DNA of 46,615 nt from Paracoccus shandongensis (lineage in GTDB: Bacteria; Pseudomonadota; Alphaproteobacteria; Rhodobacterales; Rhodobacteraceae): positions 1 to 46,615 of the forward strand of contig NZ_JAFLRK010000034.1 of the NCBI RefSeq assembly GCF_017315735.1, given 5' to 3'. Below the pieces are notes generated by a model, which did not search any database, was not told the DNA's origin, and saw only the letters and a program-made list of their open reading frames with translations. Each line of letters opens with the position of its first letter. Position 1 is the first letter of the stretch. The position numbers were made by a program, and so were the translations under genes. Shown one piece after another: positions 33,103-41,512 of the stretch.

Positions 33103-34202
33103 CCCGCAAGCGCCGCATGTTCGAGATCGAGGTTCCCTCGGATGAAGCCGAGGTCTTCCCCGCGGGGAAGGCGGGGGACACCCCGCAGCGCCGTGGGCCC
33201 ATGGCGACCGCGATTGCGGAAACCGCCGAATCCACCCGCGACCGCGCCCTGCTGGAAGCCAGCATCCGGGCCGAAAACGATGCCCTGGCGCAGGAACATG
33301 TGCGGCTGAAGCGCGCGGGCCTGATCGTCGACCTGATCCCGCTGGACGCCATCGACACCCACAAGCTGATCCGCGACCGCGCCCCGGCGGCGGATTTCGA
33401 GCTTGCCGAGCTAGTGCAGTCGATCCGCGACATCGGCTTGTCGAACCCGATCCGGGTCGAGCCGGGCAGGGACGGCCGGTACGAGCTGATCCAGGGCTGG
33501 CGCCGCCTTTGCGCCTTCCGCAAGCTGCTGGAGGACACCGGCGACGCAGAGGCCTGGGGCCGCATCCCGGCGGGCATCGCCGCGCGGGGCGACGCGCTGG
33601 AACAGCTTTATCGCCGCATGGTCGATGAGAACATGGTGCGCAAGGACATCTCGTTTGCCGAGATGGCGCAGCTGGCCCTGCATTACGCGATGGACCCGCA
33701 GACCGCCGAGCACGATCCCGACCGCGCGGTGGCGGTCCTGTTCAAGTCCGCCGGATACCAGAAGCGCAGCTACATCCGCAACTTCATCCCCTTGGTCCAG
33801 GCCCTGGGCGAGGTGCTGCTTTATCCCCAGGAAATCCCCCGCGCCCTGGGCCTGTCCTTGTCGCAGCGCCTGGCCGAGATGCCGGGCCTGGCCGCCGCCA
33901 TCGCCGCCGAGTTCAAGGATTGGGACACCCGCTCGATCAAGGACGAGCTGGACGTGCTGCGCCGCTTCGCGGGGCAGGGGGCGGACACCCCCGAGGACAG
34001 CCCGGCCGAGGCCAGGCCCCCGCGCCCCGCCCTGCCCGAGGGCCGCGCCAAGACCACCTTCCAGATCCCGCGCCCCCAAGGGAACGCCAAATGCACCGCT
34101 GCCAACGGCCGGCTGGAGATCCGCCTGCCGCGCGACTTCACTACCGTGGACCGACGCAAGCTGGAAGCGGCGGTCGCGGCGCTTCTGGACCAGATCGGCT
34201 GA
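33099..34202 (+). CDS. parB: ParB-type centromere-binding partition protein
   Basis: 367 residues, starting in the parA stop (ATGA). The ParB/Srx nuclease-like domain is visible at about 85-175 (VDLIPLDAIDTHKLIRDRAP, then GLSNPIRVEPGRDGRYELIQ and GWRRLCAFRKL). The HTH region follows (MVDENMVRKDISFAEMAQLA, where NxxR/DLS is the ParB box variant). The C-terminus (LPRDFTTVDRRKLEAAVAAL) would dimerise. The GWRR segment replaces the usual GERR of ParB box II, typical of plasmid RepB/ParB. It binds a centromere-like site, possibly the repeats at 31549-31639. Confidence 0.9.
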   Translation: MTRKRRMFEIEVPSDEAEVFPAGKAGDTPQRRGPMATAIAETAESTRDRALLEASIRAENDALAQEHVRLKRAGLIVDLIPLDAIDTHKLIRDRAPAADFELAELVQSIRDIGLSNPIRVEPGRDGRYELIQGWRRLCAFRKLLEDTGDAEAWGRIPAGIAARGDALEQLYRRMVDENMVRKDISFAEMAQLALHYAMDPQTAEHDPDRAVAVLFKSAGYQKRSYIRNFIPLVQALGEVLLYPQEIPRALGLSLSQRLAEMPGLAAAIAAEFKDWDTRSIKDELDVLRRFAGQGADTPEDSPAEARPPRPALPEGRAKTTFQIPRPQGNAKCTAANGRLEIRLPRDFTTVDRRKLEAAVAALLDQIG

Positions 34203-34206
34203 AGGC

Positions 34207-34223
34207 AGGGGCCCTACGCCCCT
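34207..34223. terminator. Hairpin between convergent parB and recombinase
   Basis: AGGGGC-CCTAC-GCCCCT has a 6-bp stem and 5-base loop; it overlaps the recombinase stop codon (34214-34216) and lies four bases after the parB stop. No T-run is present, so it is a weak terminator at best. Confidence 0.3.
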
Positions 34224-35107
34224 CCCGCCCCGCCGATCATGCCCCTTTTCTCGGCCCGTTGCAGCAGCAGCCGCACGGTCGAGGGGAACCACTTGCCATT
34301 GCCGCGCGGCGTGCGCTCGCGCATCTGCTCCAGCCGCGTGGCGATGCCCGCCAGCGTCAGGTCGGGATCGGCGTGCCGCATCCCCGCCACGATCGCCAGC
34401 AGCCGCTCGCCCGCCTCGCGCCGCGGCGCGCGCTCCAGCACGGTCTCGGGCAAGAGCCCGTCGCGCACATAGCGCCGCGCGGCGCGCTTCAGCCGCTCCA
34501 CCGACCAGGGCTGGCCCGTCCGGGCGCTGACAAGGCGCGCCAGGTCGTCCCAGGCCATCGCCGGGCGGTGGCGGCGCACCACGGGCAGCCAGCCCTCGGC
34601 TCCAGCCTCGAGCTTGCGGAAATAGCCCTCGTCGCGCGCCAGGCGCAGCTTGCGGATCGCCTCGCGGTCGCCCGCCCGCAGCGCCGGATTGCCGCCCACC
34701 CGCCCCTGGGCGCGGGCCGAGCGCAGGCCCGCCTTGGTCCGCTCGCGGATCAGCGCGCGTTCCAGCTCCGCCACGGCCCCCATCACCTGCAGCGAGAAGC
34801 GGCCCTGCGGCGTGGCCGTGTCGATGGGATCGCCCAGCGAGCGGAAATGCGCGCCGCGCGCCTCCAGCGTCTCGATCACCTGCAAGAGATGCGAAAGCGA
34901 GCGCGCCAGCCGGTCGAGCCGCACCACCACCAGCGTGTCGCCGGGCCGGATGGTGGCCAGAAGCCGCGCAAGCGCCGGGCGGGTGCGGTCGGCGCCCGAG
35001 GCGTGCTCCTCGTGGATCAGGGCGCAGCCCGCCTGACGCAGCTCGGCCAGCTGCGGATCAAGGGTCTGTTCGAGGGTCGAGACGCGGGCATAGCGAATGA
35101 GCGGCAT
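34214..35107 (-). CDS. Serine recombinase (resolvase/invertase family)
   Basis: 297 residues. The catalytic domain opens MPLIRYARVSTLEQTLDPQL, with the nucleophile serine in RVST, and continues with GDTLVVVRLDRLARSLSHLL and ELERALIRERTKAGLRSARA (the helix E region). A DNA-binding region of about 150 residues follows, longer than the usual 40-residue HTH of resolvases, with repeated Arg-rich helices (LKRAARRYVRDGLLPETVL). It may resolve multimers of this plasmid or be left over from a Tn3-like element. The 3' end faces parB. A dyad at 35143-35156, in the promoter, could be part of its recombination site. Confidence 0.85.
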   Translation of the reverse strand: MPLIRYARVSTLEQTLDPQLAELRQAGCALIHEEHASGADRTRPALARLLATIRPGDTLVVVRLDRLARSLSHLLQVIETLEARGAHFRSLGDPIDTATPQGRFSLQVMGAVAELERALIRERTKAGLRSARAQGRVGGNPALRAGDREAIRKLRLARDEGYFRKLEAGAEGWLPVVRRHRPAMAWDDLARLVSARTGQPWSVERLKRAARRYVRDGLLPETVLERAPRREAGERLLAIVAGMRHADPDLTLAGIATRLEQMRERTPRGNGKWFPSTVRLLLQRAEKRGMIGGAGGA

Positions 35108-35142
35108 GAGGAGGGCTCCAGGAGGGGGGCGGATGGGGGTTT

Positions 35143-35156
35143 ATACACATTTGTAT
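35143..35156. promoter_or_regulatory. Dyad ATACA-CATT-TGTAT upstream of the recombinase (res-like)
   Basis: A perfect 5-bp inverted repeat with a 4-base spacer lies 36 bases before the recombinase start, in AT-rich sequence. Resolvase subsites are similar short dyads placed just upstream of their gene. Only one such dyad is clear here, whereas a complete res site has three. Confidence 0.35.
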
Positions 35157-35160
35157 CGCG

Positions 35161-36115
35161 CAAGGAAACGGCCGTTTGAGAAGGTCTGAGATGGGGTAAA
35201 TTATTAGGAGGGCTATGCCAAACACACAATGTTTGCTGGCGCTTTCTACTGTCTGCAGGTGCCCCCTCAGGATCTTTCAACGTGCTGCTCGCTTCGCGCA
35301 AGGCGCTGTTGGCGTCGAGCAGCACAGAAATTCAGCTTTGTCAGGTAAACCGCAATAATCTTATTATTAGCGGTCGTAAGGAAAAATCGCTAGTTAATCC
35401 TTATCACAAGAGAGTTGATCTGGAGTCAGGCTACCCGCCGACGGAGTCAGAGAGGAGCGAGAGACAGCCGACTTGTCGTGGCCAAGATGCTCGGAAATCC
35501 GCCTTGGTCATGGGAGGGGACGAAAGCGGGCGGACGTCCGGGCGAACTCGGTCAAGGCGATACGCCTGGCTACGAGGTTCGGCAGAGAGATGCACCGGTG
35601 GCCATGACAGATTGCCCATGCGGCTTGCATCTTCCCGGCCTGAACGCCACACCCTGCCATGTGCCTCGGTTTCCGAACCCCCGCCGAGGTCTTTACGGCC
35701 AATCTGACGGGACGCGGCTTCAGACGCGGGAAACTCTTTCGGCACCCAAGGTCGCCTCTGGGGCCAGCGCGCCCAGGCTGTTTCAAGAAGCCGCCAGCGT
35801 CATCGCCAAAGGGGCAGATCAGGCGGATGGCGCGACGAAGGGTTTCCGGCCCATCGTAACCTTCATGACGCGAAGACGAGCGGGAACCGCAAGACCGCGT
35901 GGGAAAGCCCGTGACAACAAAGGACGGTGCCTGTCATGCCCCACAAGGCGCCTGGCGCGAAAGGGTTGCGGCAGGGCCGCCGTCCTGTCCTGCACGCGCT
36001 GCCCGGGCCTGCGTGGCGTCGCGTTGCGGCTGGCGGTTGTTCATCGGCGTCATGGCGCGCAGGGCCGCCGGGCCGGGCGGGGCAGGGGGAACCCCCCGGG
36101 AACGGCGGCCATGCC
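35161..36115. other. About 950 bases with no convincing gene
   Basis: The first part (to about 35420) is AT-rich for this window and contains AATAATCTTATTATTAGCG-like sequence. From about 35440 the GC content rises, with many short open frames on both strands, none with a good ribosome binding site or recognisable domain. The stretch 35510-35610 is rich in short self-complementary pieces, including CGGACGTCCG (35531-35540). A structured RNA, the eroded end of a mobile element, or plain decay would all fit. It separates the replicon backbone from the TRAP/ligase cassette. Confidence 0.5.
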
Positions 36116-36970
36116 CTACCGCTCGGGCGTGGGGGTCCGGAAGATGCGGGTCTTGGCGAAGACATCCTCCAGCCGGTTCAGGCGGTCCTGGACCTGATCG
36201 GCGCAATGGCCCTGGACGCGGCCCAGCAGCGCCTCGACCAGCATGAGGATCGTCACCGTCGAATCCCAGGCCGCCGGCATGGTGATGCGGCAGGGCAGGA
36301 TGTGGTGCGCATATCCCGCGGCGGGGGACAGCCCGTGGTCGGTGACCAGCACGATCCTTGCGCCCTGCCGCGCCGCCAGTTCGGCCATGTGGATGGCGTT
36401 GGCCTCGTATCGGCGGATGTCGAAGATCACCACGACATCCCCCGTCCGCAGGTCCAGAAGCGCCTGCTGCCAGCCGGTCGGGTGGTCCGAGACACAGGTG
36501 ACCCCCGGCCGGATCACGCGCAGCAGCGTCGCCATGTAGCCCGCATGGGCATGGGTCAGCCGCCCCCCCATGATGGCCACGTGGCGGCCCGGGTCGGCCA
36601 GAAGGGCGGCGGCCGCGTCGAATTCGGGGGCCGCGATCTGGTCCAGCGTCATCTGGATGTTGGCGATCGCCTGCGCCGCGAAGGCCTGCATGGGATGGAG
36701 GCGCGGCGCCTGTCCGGGCAGAGCGGAAGGCGCGGCCAGCAGGCGCCCCACCTCGGCCCGGAGCGCGGCCTGATAGTCGGCATAGCCCTTGAAGCCCAGC
36801 TTCTGCACCAGCCGGACGACGGTCGGCGCCGAAACCTCGGCCGCGCTGGCCAGCATGGTGATCGAGCCCAGGGCCGACATCGGGAAATGCGACAGGATAT
36901 GCGTCGCCGCCTGCCGTTCCGCCCGGGTCAGCGACGGAAGGCTGGCGCGCATCCGCTGTTCGATGGTCAC
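36116..36970 (-). CDS. RpiR-family transcriptional regulator (HTH + SIS)
   Basis: 284 residues from GTG 36970 (VTIEQRMRASLPSLTRAERQ), which has GGAGG five bases upstream. The HTH_6 domain covers about 1-75 (ITMLASAAEVSAPTVVRLVQ then KLGFKGYADYQAALRAEVGR). The SIS phosphosugar-binding fold covers about 125-260 (GRHVAIMGGRLTHAHAGYMA, then LRTGDVVVIFDIRRYEANAI). It is divergent from the TRAP operon across 174 bases containing an inverted repeat, so it most likely controls that operon. RpiR proteins usually sense phosphorylated sugars, but members near TRAP and amine genes exist. The longer open frame upstream to 37597 covers the TRAP genes antisense. Confidence 0.85.
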   Translation of the reverse strand: MTIEQRMRASLPSLTRAERQAATHILSHFPMSALGSITMLASAAEVSAPTVVRLVQKLGFKGYADYQAALRAEVGRLLAAPSALPGQAPRLHPMQAFAAQAIANIQMTLDQIAAPEFDAAAALLADPGRHVAIMGGRLTHAHAGYMATLLRVIRPGVTCVSDHPTGWQQALLDLRTGDVVVIFDIRRYEANAIHMAELAARQGARIVLVTDHGLSPAAGYAHHILPCRITMPAAWDSTVTILMLVEALLGRVQGHCADQVQDRLNRLEDVFAKTRIFRTPTPER

Positions 36971-36996
36971 GACGCCCTCCGGGTTCTGGAACGATC

Positions 36997-37032
36997 CTGT
37001 CAGAAACGAATGAAATGAAAAATTCTTGACAG
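36997..37032. promoter_or_regulatory. Inverted repeat CTGTCA/TGACAG in the rpiR-dctQ promoter
   Basis: CTGTCA (36997-37002) and TGACAG (37027-37032) flank 24 A/T-rich bases containing the direct repeat TGAAATGAAA. A TTGACA hexamer at 37026 could serve as a -35 element for dctQ. The site is in the only divergent promoter of the cassette and is the best candidate operator for the RpiR-type regulator. Confidence 0.45.
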
Positions 37033-37144
37033 AACGCAAGATCCAAGAGGACGCTGGTCCAAAAACAGGGAGAAGAATCGTGGCCTTGCCGCCATTTCCG
37101 CGCGTTTCCGCGCCCGATGTCCTGTTGCCGCAAGGGGGCCGCTG

Positions 37145-37666
37145 ATGCCGGCCCTGGCCCTTGGCTTCGTGCGCCTGGTCGAGGCGGTCAACCGCCGGGT
37201 CGGGCGCATGGCGCTGTATCTGCTGTTCGTGCTGGCGGGGGTGCTGGCCTGGTCGGTCATCGCCAAGGCCTTCTTCCGGCCCGCCTTGTGGACCCAGGAA
37301 ATGGCGCAGTTCACCATGATAGCCTATGTCGTGCTGGGGGGCGCCTATTCGCTGATGGGGGGCGCCCATGTGCGGATGGACCTGCTGTATTCCCGCTGGT
37401 CCGCCCGCAGGCGCGCCGCCGTGGACTGCGTGACGGTCCTGGCCCTGATCGTCTTTCTGGGCACGATCCTGTGGGGCGGGATCGAAAGCACGATCTATGC
37501 CCTTGAGATCGGCGAGCGGTCGCGCACCGTCTGGCGGCCCTACATGGCGCCGGTCAAGATCGTGATCTGCGCGGGCACCTTCCTGATGCTGCTGCAATCG
37601 GTGGCCTTCCTGATCCGCGACATCGCGACCCTGCGCGGCACCCCCATCCCCGAAGGGCGGCTTTGA
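37145..37666 (+). CDS. dctQ: TRAP transporter small membrane subunit (DctQ)
   Basis: 173 residues with four hydrophobic segments: YLLFVLAGVLAWSVIAKAFF, QFTMIAYVVLGGAYSLMGG, TVLALIVFLGTILWGGIEST and KIVICAGTFLMLLQSVAFLI. This is the size and topology of DctQ. It has AAGGGGG upstream of ATG 37145 and shares a TGATG junction with dctM. Together they form the sodium-coupled membrane unit of a tripartite ATP-independent periplasmic transporter. Confidence 0.87.
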   Translation: MPALALGFVRLVEAVNRRVGRMALYLLFVLAGVLAWSVIAKAFFRPALWTQEMAQFTMIAYVVLGGAYSLMGGAHVRMDLLYSRWSARRRAAVDCVTVLALIVFLGTILWGGIESTIYALEIGERSRTVWRPYMAPVKIVICAGTFLMLLQSVAFLIRDIATLRGTPIPEGRL

Positions 37667-38994
37667 TGTCCCATGAGATGATCGCCATTTCGATGTTCCT
37701 GGGCATGCTGGCCCTTTTGATCACGGGCCAGAGGGTCTTTGCGGGCATCGGCTTTGTCGCCGTGATCGCGGCGATCGCGCTGTGGGGGGACCGGGGCGGA
37801 TACGACCTGGCCTTCACCAGCGCCATCAAGCTGATGAACTGGTTTCCGATGCTGACCCTGCCGATGTTCGTCTGGATGGGCTATGTCATGTCGGAAACCC
37901 GCATGGCCGACGACCTTTACCGGATGTTCCATGTCTGGTTCAGCCCGGTGCCGGGGGGCCTGGCGGTGGGAACCATCCTGCTGATGGTGCTGGTGTCGGC
38001 GATGAACGGGCTGTCGGTCGCGGGCCTTGCCATCGGCGCCACCATCGCCCTGCCGGAAATGCTGCGGCGCGGTTACGACAAGGTGATGGTCACGGGCATC
38101 ATCCAGGGGGGATCGTCCCTGGGGATCCTGGTGCCGCCGTCCATCGTGCTGGTGCTTTACGCAATGATCGCGCGCCAGCCGGTCGGGCATCTGTGGCTGG
38201 CGGGCGTCTTTCCGGGCCTGCTGATGGCGGGGCTGTTCATCGTCTATGTCCTGATCCGCTGCGGGCTGAACCCGCGCCTTGCGCCGCGCCTTTCGGCCGG
38301 GGAACGGGCGGGCATCACCTGGGGCGAAAGGCTGCGCCTGCTGCGCGCGGGCATCACCCCGCTGGTCATCTTCGGCGCGATGATGGGGCCTTTCGTCACG
38401 GGCCATGTGAGCCTGGTCGAATCGTCCGTCATCGGGGCGGTCATCGCCTCGCTGGTGGCGGTGTTCAAGGGCCGCTGGACGCGGGCCATCTGGGAAACCT
38501 GCCTGCGCGGGACGCTGAACGTGACCTGCATGTTCATGTGGATCCTGCTGGCGGCGCTGGCCTTTGGCGCGGTCTTCGACGGCCTTGGCGCGGTGCGCGC
38601 GATCGAGTCCTTCTTTCTGGACGACCTGGGCCTGACGCGGTGGCAGATCATCATCCTGATGCAGGTGTCCTTCCTGATCCTGGGGATGTTCCTGGACGAC
38701 ACGGCCATGCTGGTGATCGTCGCGCCGCTTTACATCCCGCTGGTCCGCGCGCTGGAATTCGACCTGATCTGGTATGGCGTGCTGTACACGATCACCTGCC
38801 AGATCGCCTATATCACGCCGCCCTTCGGCTATAACCTGTTCCTGATGCGGGCGCTTGCCCCGGATCATGTCAGCCTGGGCGACATCTACCGATCCATCGT
38901 GCCGATCGTCGGCATCATGATCCTGACGCTGGCGATCATCATGGCCTTTCCGCAGATCGCGCTGTGGCTGCCGGGGCAGGTTTACGGACAATAA
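37666..38994 (+). CDS. dctM: TRAP transporter large membrane subunit (DctM)
   Basis: 442 residues with about twelve to thirteen helices. Standard DctM blocks are MLTLPMFVWMGYVMSETRMA, SAMNGLSVAGLAIGATIALP, GGSSLGILVPPSIVLVLYAM and FLILGMFLDDTAMLVIVAPL. ATG 37666 within TGATG is preferred over the TTG one codon earlier because it couples directly to the dctQ stop. It moves the solute with sodium after delivery by DctP. Confidence 0.9.
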   Translation: MSHEMIAISMFLGMLALLITGQRVFAGIGFVAVIAAIALWGDRGGYDLAFTSAIKLMNWFPMLTLPMFVWMGYVMSETRMADDLYRMFHVWFSPVPGGLAVGTILLMVLVSAMNGLSVAGLAIGATIALPEMLRRGYDKVMVTGIIQGGSSLGILVPPSIVLVLYAMIARQPVGHLWLAGVFPGLLMAGLFIVYVLIRCGLNPRLAPRLSAGERAGITWGERLRLLRAGITPLVIFGAMMGPFVTGHVSLVESSVIGAVIASLVAVFKGRWTRAIWETCLRGTLNVTCMFMWILLAALAFGAVFDGLGAVRAIESFFLDDLGLTRWQIIILMQVSFLILGMFLDDTAMLVIVAPLYIPLVRALEFDLIWYGVLYTITCQIAYITPPFGYNLFLMRALAPDHVSLGDIYRSIVPIVGIMILTLAIIMAFPQIALWLPGQVYGQ

Positions 38995-39000
38995 ACAACA

Positions 39001-39016
39001 GGGCGGTGAACCGCCC
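39001..39016 (+). other. Small hairpin between dctM and dctP
   Basis: GGGCGG-TGAA-CCGCCC, a 6-bp stem with a tetraloop followed by CTTTCC, lies 26 bases before the dctP start. With the hairpin after dctP (40091-40116) it brackets the binding-protein cistron and may shield it from 3'-5' decay or act as a processing point, a known way to raise binding-protein levels. Confidence 0.4.
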
Positions 39017-39042
39017 CTTTCCCCAACACATCGGAGGTTCGG

Positions 39043-40083
39043 ATGACGACAAGACGCAAGTTCCTGATGACCGCCCCCCTGGCCGCAGGGGCCGCCACCC
39101 TGGCCGCGCCCGCCGTCCATGCCCAGGGCGCGCCGATCCGCTGGCGGATGCAGACCTATGCCGGCGCCGCCTTGGGCGAGCATGTGGTCAAGCCCGCCAT
39201 CGACCGCTTCAACGCCATCGCCGAAGGCCAGATGCAGATCGAACTGTATTACGCCGACCAGCTTGTCCCCACGTCGGAACTGTTCCGCGCCATGCAGAAC
39301 GGCACCATCGACGCGGTGCAATCCGACGACGATTCGATGCAGTCGCCGACCGAGGTGACGGTCTTCGGCGGCTATTTCCCCTTTGCCAGCCGCTACAGCC
39401 TGGATGTGCCGGTGCTGTTCAACCAGTACGGCCTGAAGGAAATCTGGGAACAGGAATACGCGGCGGTGGGCGTCAGGCACATCTCGGCCGGGGCGTGGGA
39501 TCCCTGCCATTTCGCCACCAAGGAACCGATCAACAGCCTCGCCGACCTGGAAGGCAAGCGGGTCTTTACCTTCCCGACCGCGGGCCGCTTCCTGTCGCAA
39601 TTCGGCGTCGTGCCCATGCAATTGCCGTGGGAGGATATCCAGGTGGCCCTGCAGACGGGCGAACTGGACGGCATCGCCTGGTCGGGCATCACCGAGGATT
39701 ACACCGTCGGCTGGGCGGACGTGACGAAATACTTCCTGACGAACAACATCTCGGGCGCGTGGATCGGGCATTTCTTCGCCAATGCCGACCGCTGGGCCGA
39801 GGTGCCCGACAAGCTGAAGATGCTGATGGAGGTCTGCTTCGAGCAGTCCCATTACTATCGCCAGTGGTGGTATTGGGGCGGCGAGGCCGATCTGCGCGTG
39901 AACGGTCCCAAGCTGCAACTGACCTCGATCCCGGACGCTGAATGGGCCACGGTCGAGGAAAAGGCCCGCGCCTTCTGGGACGAGATCGCCGCCGAATCCA
40001 AGGTCAAGGCCAAGGTGGTCGAGATTTTCAAGAAATACAACGACGTGATGGCCAAGGCGGGCCGCCCTTATCGCTATAGCTGA
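39043..40083 (+). CDS. dctP: TRAP transporter substrate-binding protein (DctP)
   Basis: 346 residues starting MTTRRKFLMTAPLAAGAATL, a Tat-like signal (RRKFL) ending near AVHAQGA; GGAGG lies upstream. The mature protein has IRWRMQTYAGAALGEHVVKP and VALQTGELDGIAWSGITEDY, standard for TRAP DctP. Where carboxylate-binding family members usually have the I-R-x-P segment, here the reading is LEGKRVFTFPTAGRFLSQFG, with the Arg position apparently shifted or replaced by an aromatic residue. Many TRAP ligands are organic acids, but this change and the following ligase/ALDH/ADH genes would suit an amine or alcohol. That is an inference from an alignment done by eye. Confidence 0.85.
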   Translation: MTTRRKFLMTAPLAAGAATLAAPAVHAQGAPIRWRMQTYAGAALGEHVVKPAIDRFNAIAEGQMQIELYYADQLVPTSELFRAMQNGTIDAVQSDDDSMQSPTEVTVFGGYFPFASRYSLDVPVLFNQYGLKEIWEQEYAAVGVRHISAGAWDPCHFATKEPINSLADLEGKRVFTFPTAGRFLSQFGVVPMQLPWEDIQVALQTGELDGIAWSGITEDYTVGWADVTKYFLTNNISGAWIGHFFANADRWAEVPDKLKMLMEVCFEQSHYYRQWWYWGGEADLRVNGPKLQLTSIPDAEWATVEEKARAFWDEIAAESKVKAKVVEIFKKYNDVMAKAGRPYRYS

Positions 40084-40090
40084 CGCCGCT

Positions 40091-40116
40091 GCCGCCGGGT
40101 GCCGATGCCCGGCGGC
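40091..40116 (+). other. Hairpin between dctP and the ligase gene
   Basis: GCCGCCGGG (40091-40099) pairs with CCCGGCGGC (40108-40116) around an 8-base loop, a 9-bp GC stem eight bases after the dctP stop. There is no T-tract, so it is an intercistronic stabiliser or attenuator, not a full terminator. Confidence 0.45.
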
Positions 40117-40139
40117 GTGATCCCTGGGATTGGACGATC

Positions 40140-41501
40140 ATGCCTGCAAACCTGACACTCGACAGCCTGAAAACGGCCTTTGACGGGGGCGACATCGACA
40201 CCGTGCTGGTGGTCTTTCCCGACATGCAGGGCCGCCTGATGGGCAAGCGTTTCCACGCCGGCTTCTTCCTGGACGGCGGCCACAGGGAAACCCATTGCTG
40301 CAACTATCTGCTGGCCCTGGACATGGAGATGAACACCGTGCCGGGCTATCGCAGCGCGGGATGGGAACAGGGCTATGGCGATTACGTCATGCGCCCGGAT
40401 CTGACCACGCTGCGCCGCCTGCCCTGGCTGCCGGGCACCGCCATGGTGATCTGCGACCTGCTGGACCACCACACGCACCAGGAAATCGCGGTCTCGCCCC
40501 GCGCGATCCTGAAGCGCCAGGTCGCCCGCGCGCGCGACATGGGCTTCGACGCGATGATGGCGACGGAGCTGGAATTCTACCTGTTCGACAACAGCTATGA
40601 CAGCCTGCGCGGCGGCATCACCGGGCTGGTGCCGTCCTCGGGCTATAACGAGGATTACCACATCCTCCAGACCACGCGCGAGGAAGACGTGATGCGCGCC
40701 GTCCGCAACCACCTGTATGGCGCGGGCATCCCCATCGAAAGCACCAAGGGCGAGGCCGATGCGGGCCAGGTCGAGGTGAACCACCGCTATTCCGACGCGC
40801 TGGACGCGGCGGACAACCACACGATCATCAAGCAGGGCGTCAAGGAAATCGCCTGGTCGCGCGGCAAGTCCGTGACCTTCATGGCGAAATACGACACCGC
40901 CAAGGCGGGATCGGCCGCCCATGTCCACCAGTCGCTGTTCCAGGGCGGCAAGCCCGCCTTCCACGACCCGGACGACGGCCACGGCATGTCGGCCGTGATG
41001 AAGCATTTCCTGGCGGGGCAACTGGCGGGGGCCGACCAGATGATGGTCTTCCTTGCGCCCTATGTGAACAGCTACAAGCGGTTCTGCACGGGGCTGTTCG
41101 CGCCCACCAAGGCCGTCTGGTCCTGCGACAACCGCACCGCCGGTTTCCGCGTCTGCGGCGAGGGGACGGGGGCCGTGCGCGTCGAATGCCGCATCCCCGG
41201 GGCCGACGCCAACCCCTATCTGGCCTGCGCCGCGCTGCTGGCCGCCGGCCTTGACGGGATCGAGCGCAAGCTGGAGCTGGAACCGCCGATGCAGGGCGAC
41301 ATGTACCGGGCCGAAGGCGTTCCCGAAGTGCCCCGGACCCTGCGAGAGGCCGCCGAACGGCTGAAAACCTCGGACCTTTACCGCCGCGCCTTTGGCGACG
41401 AGGTGGTTGACCATTACCACCACGCCGCCGAATGGGAGATCGCCGAGACCGACCGCATCGTCACCGACCACGACCTGCGCCGATTGCTGGAACGCGCCTG
41501 A
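40140..41501 (+). CDS. Glutamine-synthetase-like gamma-glutamyl-amine ligase
   Basis: 453 residues with the glutamine synthetase fold, of the group close to PuuA, GMAS and IpuC. Visible motifs are TELEFYLFD (metal Glu residues), KGEADAGQVEVN, AGSAAHVHQSLF (the HxH of the ATP/metal site), NSYKRFCTGLFAPTK, NRTAGFRV and RVECRIPGADANPYLA (catalytic Arg and the end of the active site). Enzymes of this group join glutamate to an amine with ATP. There is no adenylylation-site tyrosine motif of GSI. It begins 56 bases after dctP and is followed by ALDH and Fe-ADH genes, a set that fits capture and oxidation of an amino alcohol. No PuuD-like hydrolase or PuuB oxidase is adjacent, so the amine is not fixed. 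Confidence 0.82.
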   Translation: MPANLTLDSLKTAFDGGDIDTVLVVFPDMQGRLMGKRFHAGFFLDGGHRETHCCNYLLALDMEMNTVPGYRSAGWEQGYGDYVMRPDLTTLRRLPWLPGTAMVICDLLDHHTHQEIAVSPRAILKRQVARARDMGFDAMMATELEFYLFDNSYDSLRGGITGLVPSSGYNEDYHILQTTREEDVMRAVRNHLYGAGIPIESTKGEADAGQVEVNHRYSDALDAADNHTIIKQGVKEIAWSRGKSVTFMAKYDTAKAGSAAHVHQSLFQGGKPAFHDPDDGHGMSAVMKHFLAGQLAGADQMMVFLAPYVNSYKRFCTGLFAPTKAVWSCDNRTAGFRVCGEGTGAVRVECRIPGADANPYLACAALLAAGLDGIERKLELEPPMQGDMYRAEGVPEVPRTLREAAERLKTSDLYRRAFGDEVVDHYHHAAEWEIAETDRIVTDHDLRRLLERA

Positions 41502-41512
41502 CAGGACCGACC

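Noticed and set aside
35215..35358. 47-codon open frame with AGGAGG close upstream
   Set aside because: The spacing to ATG is only three bases, the product has no recognisable feature, and nearby sequence looks non-coding. Possible but unsupported.
35420..35900. Group II intron remnant
   Set aside because: The composition and short pairings are suggestive, but I could not find a domain V hairpin or intron ends, nor a reverse transcriptase, so it is not called.
35415..36197. 260-codon plus-strand open frame in the gene-poor region
   Set aside because: No ribosome binding site, Arg/Gly-rich end running antisense into the RpiR gene, no domain.
37540..39918. 792-codon minus-strand open frame over the TRAP genes
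   Set aside because: A shadow of dctM and dctP with repetitive His/Asp/Gln/Arg composition.
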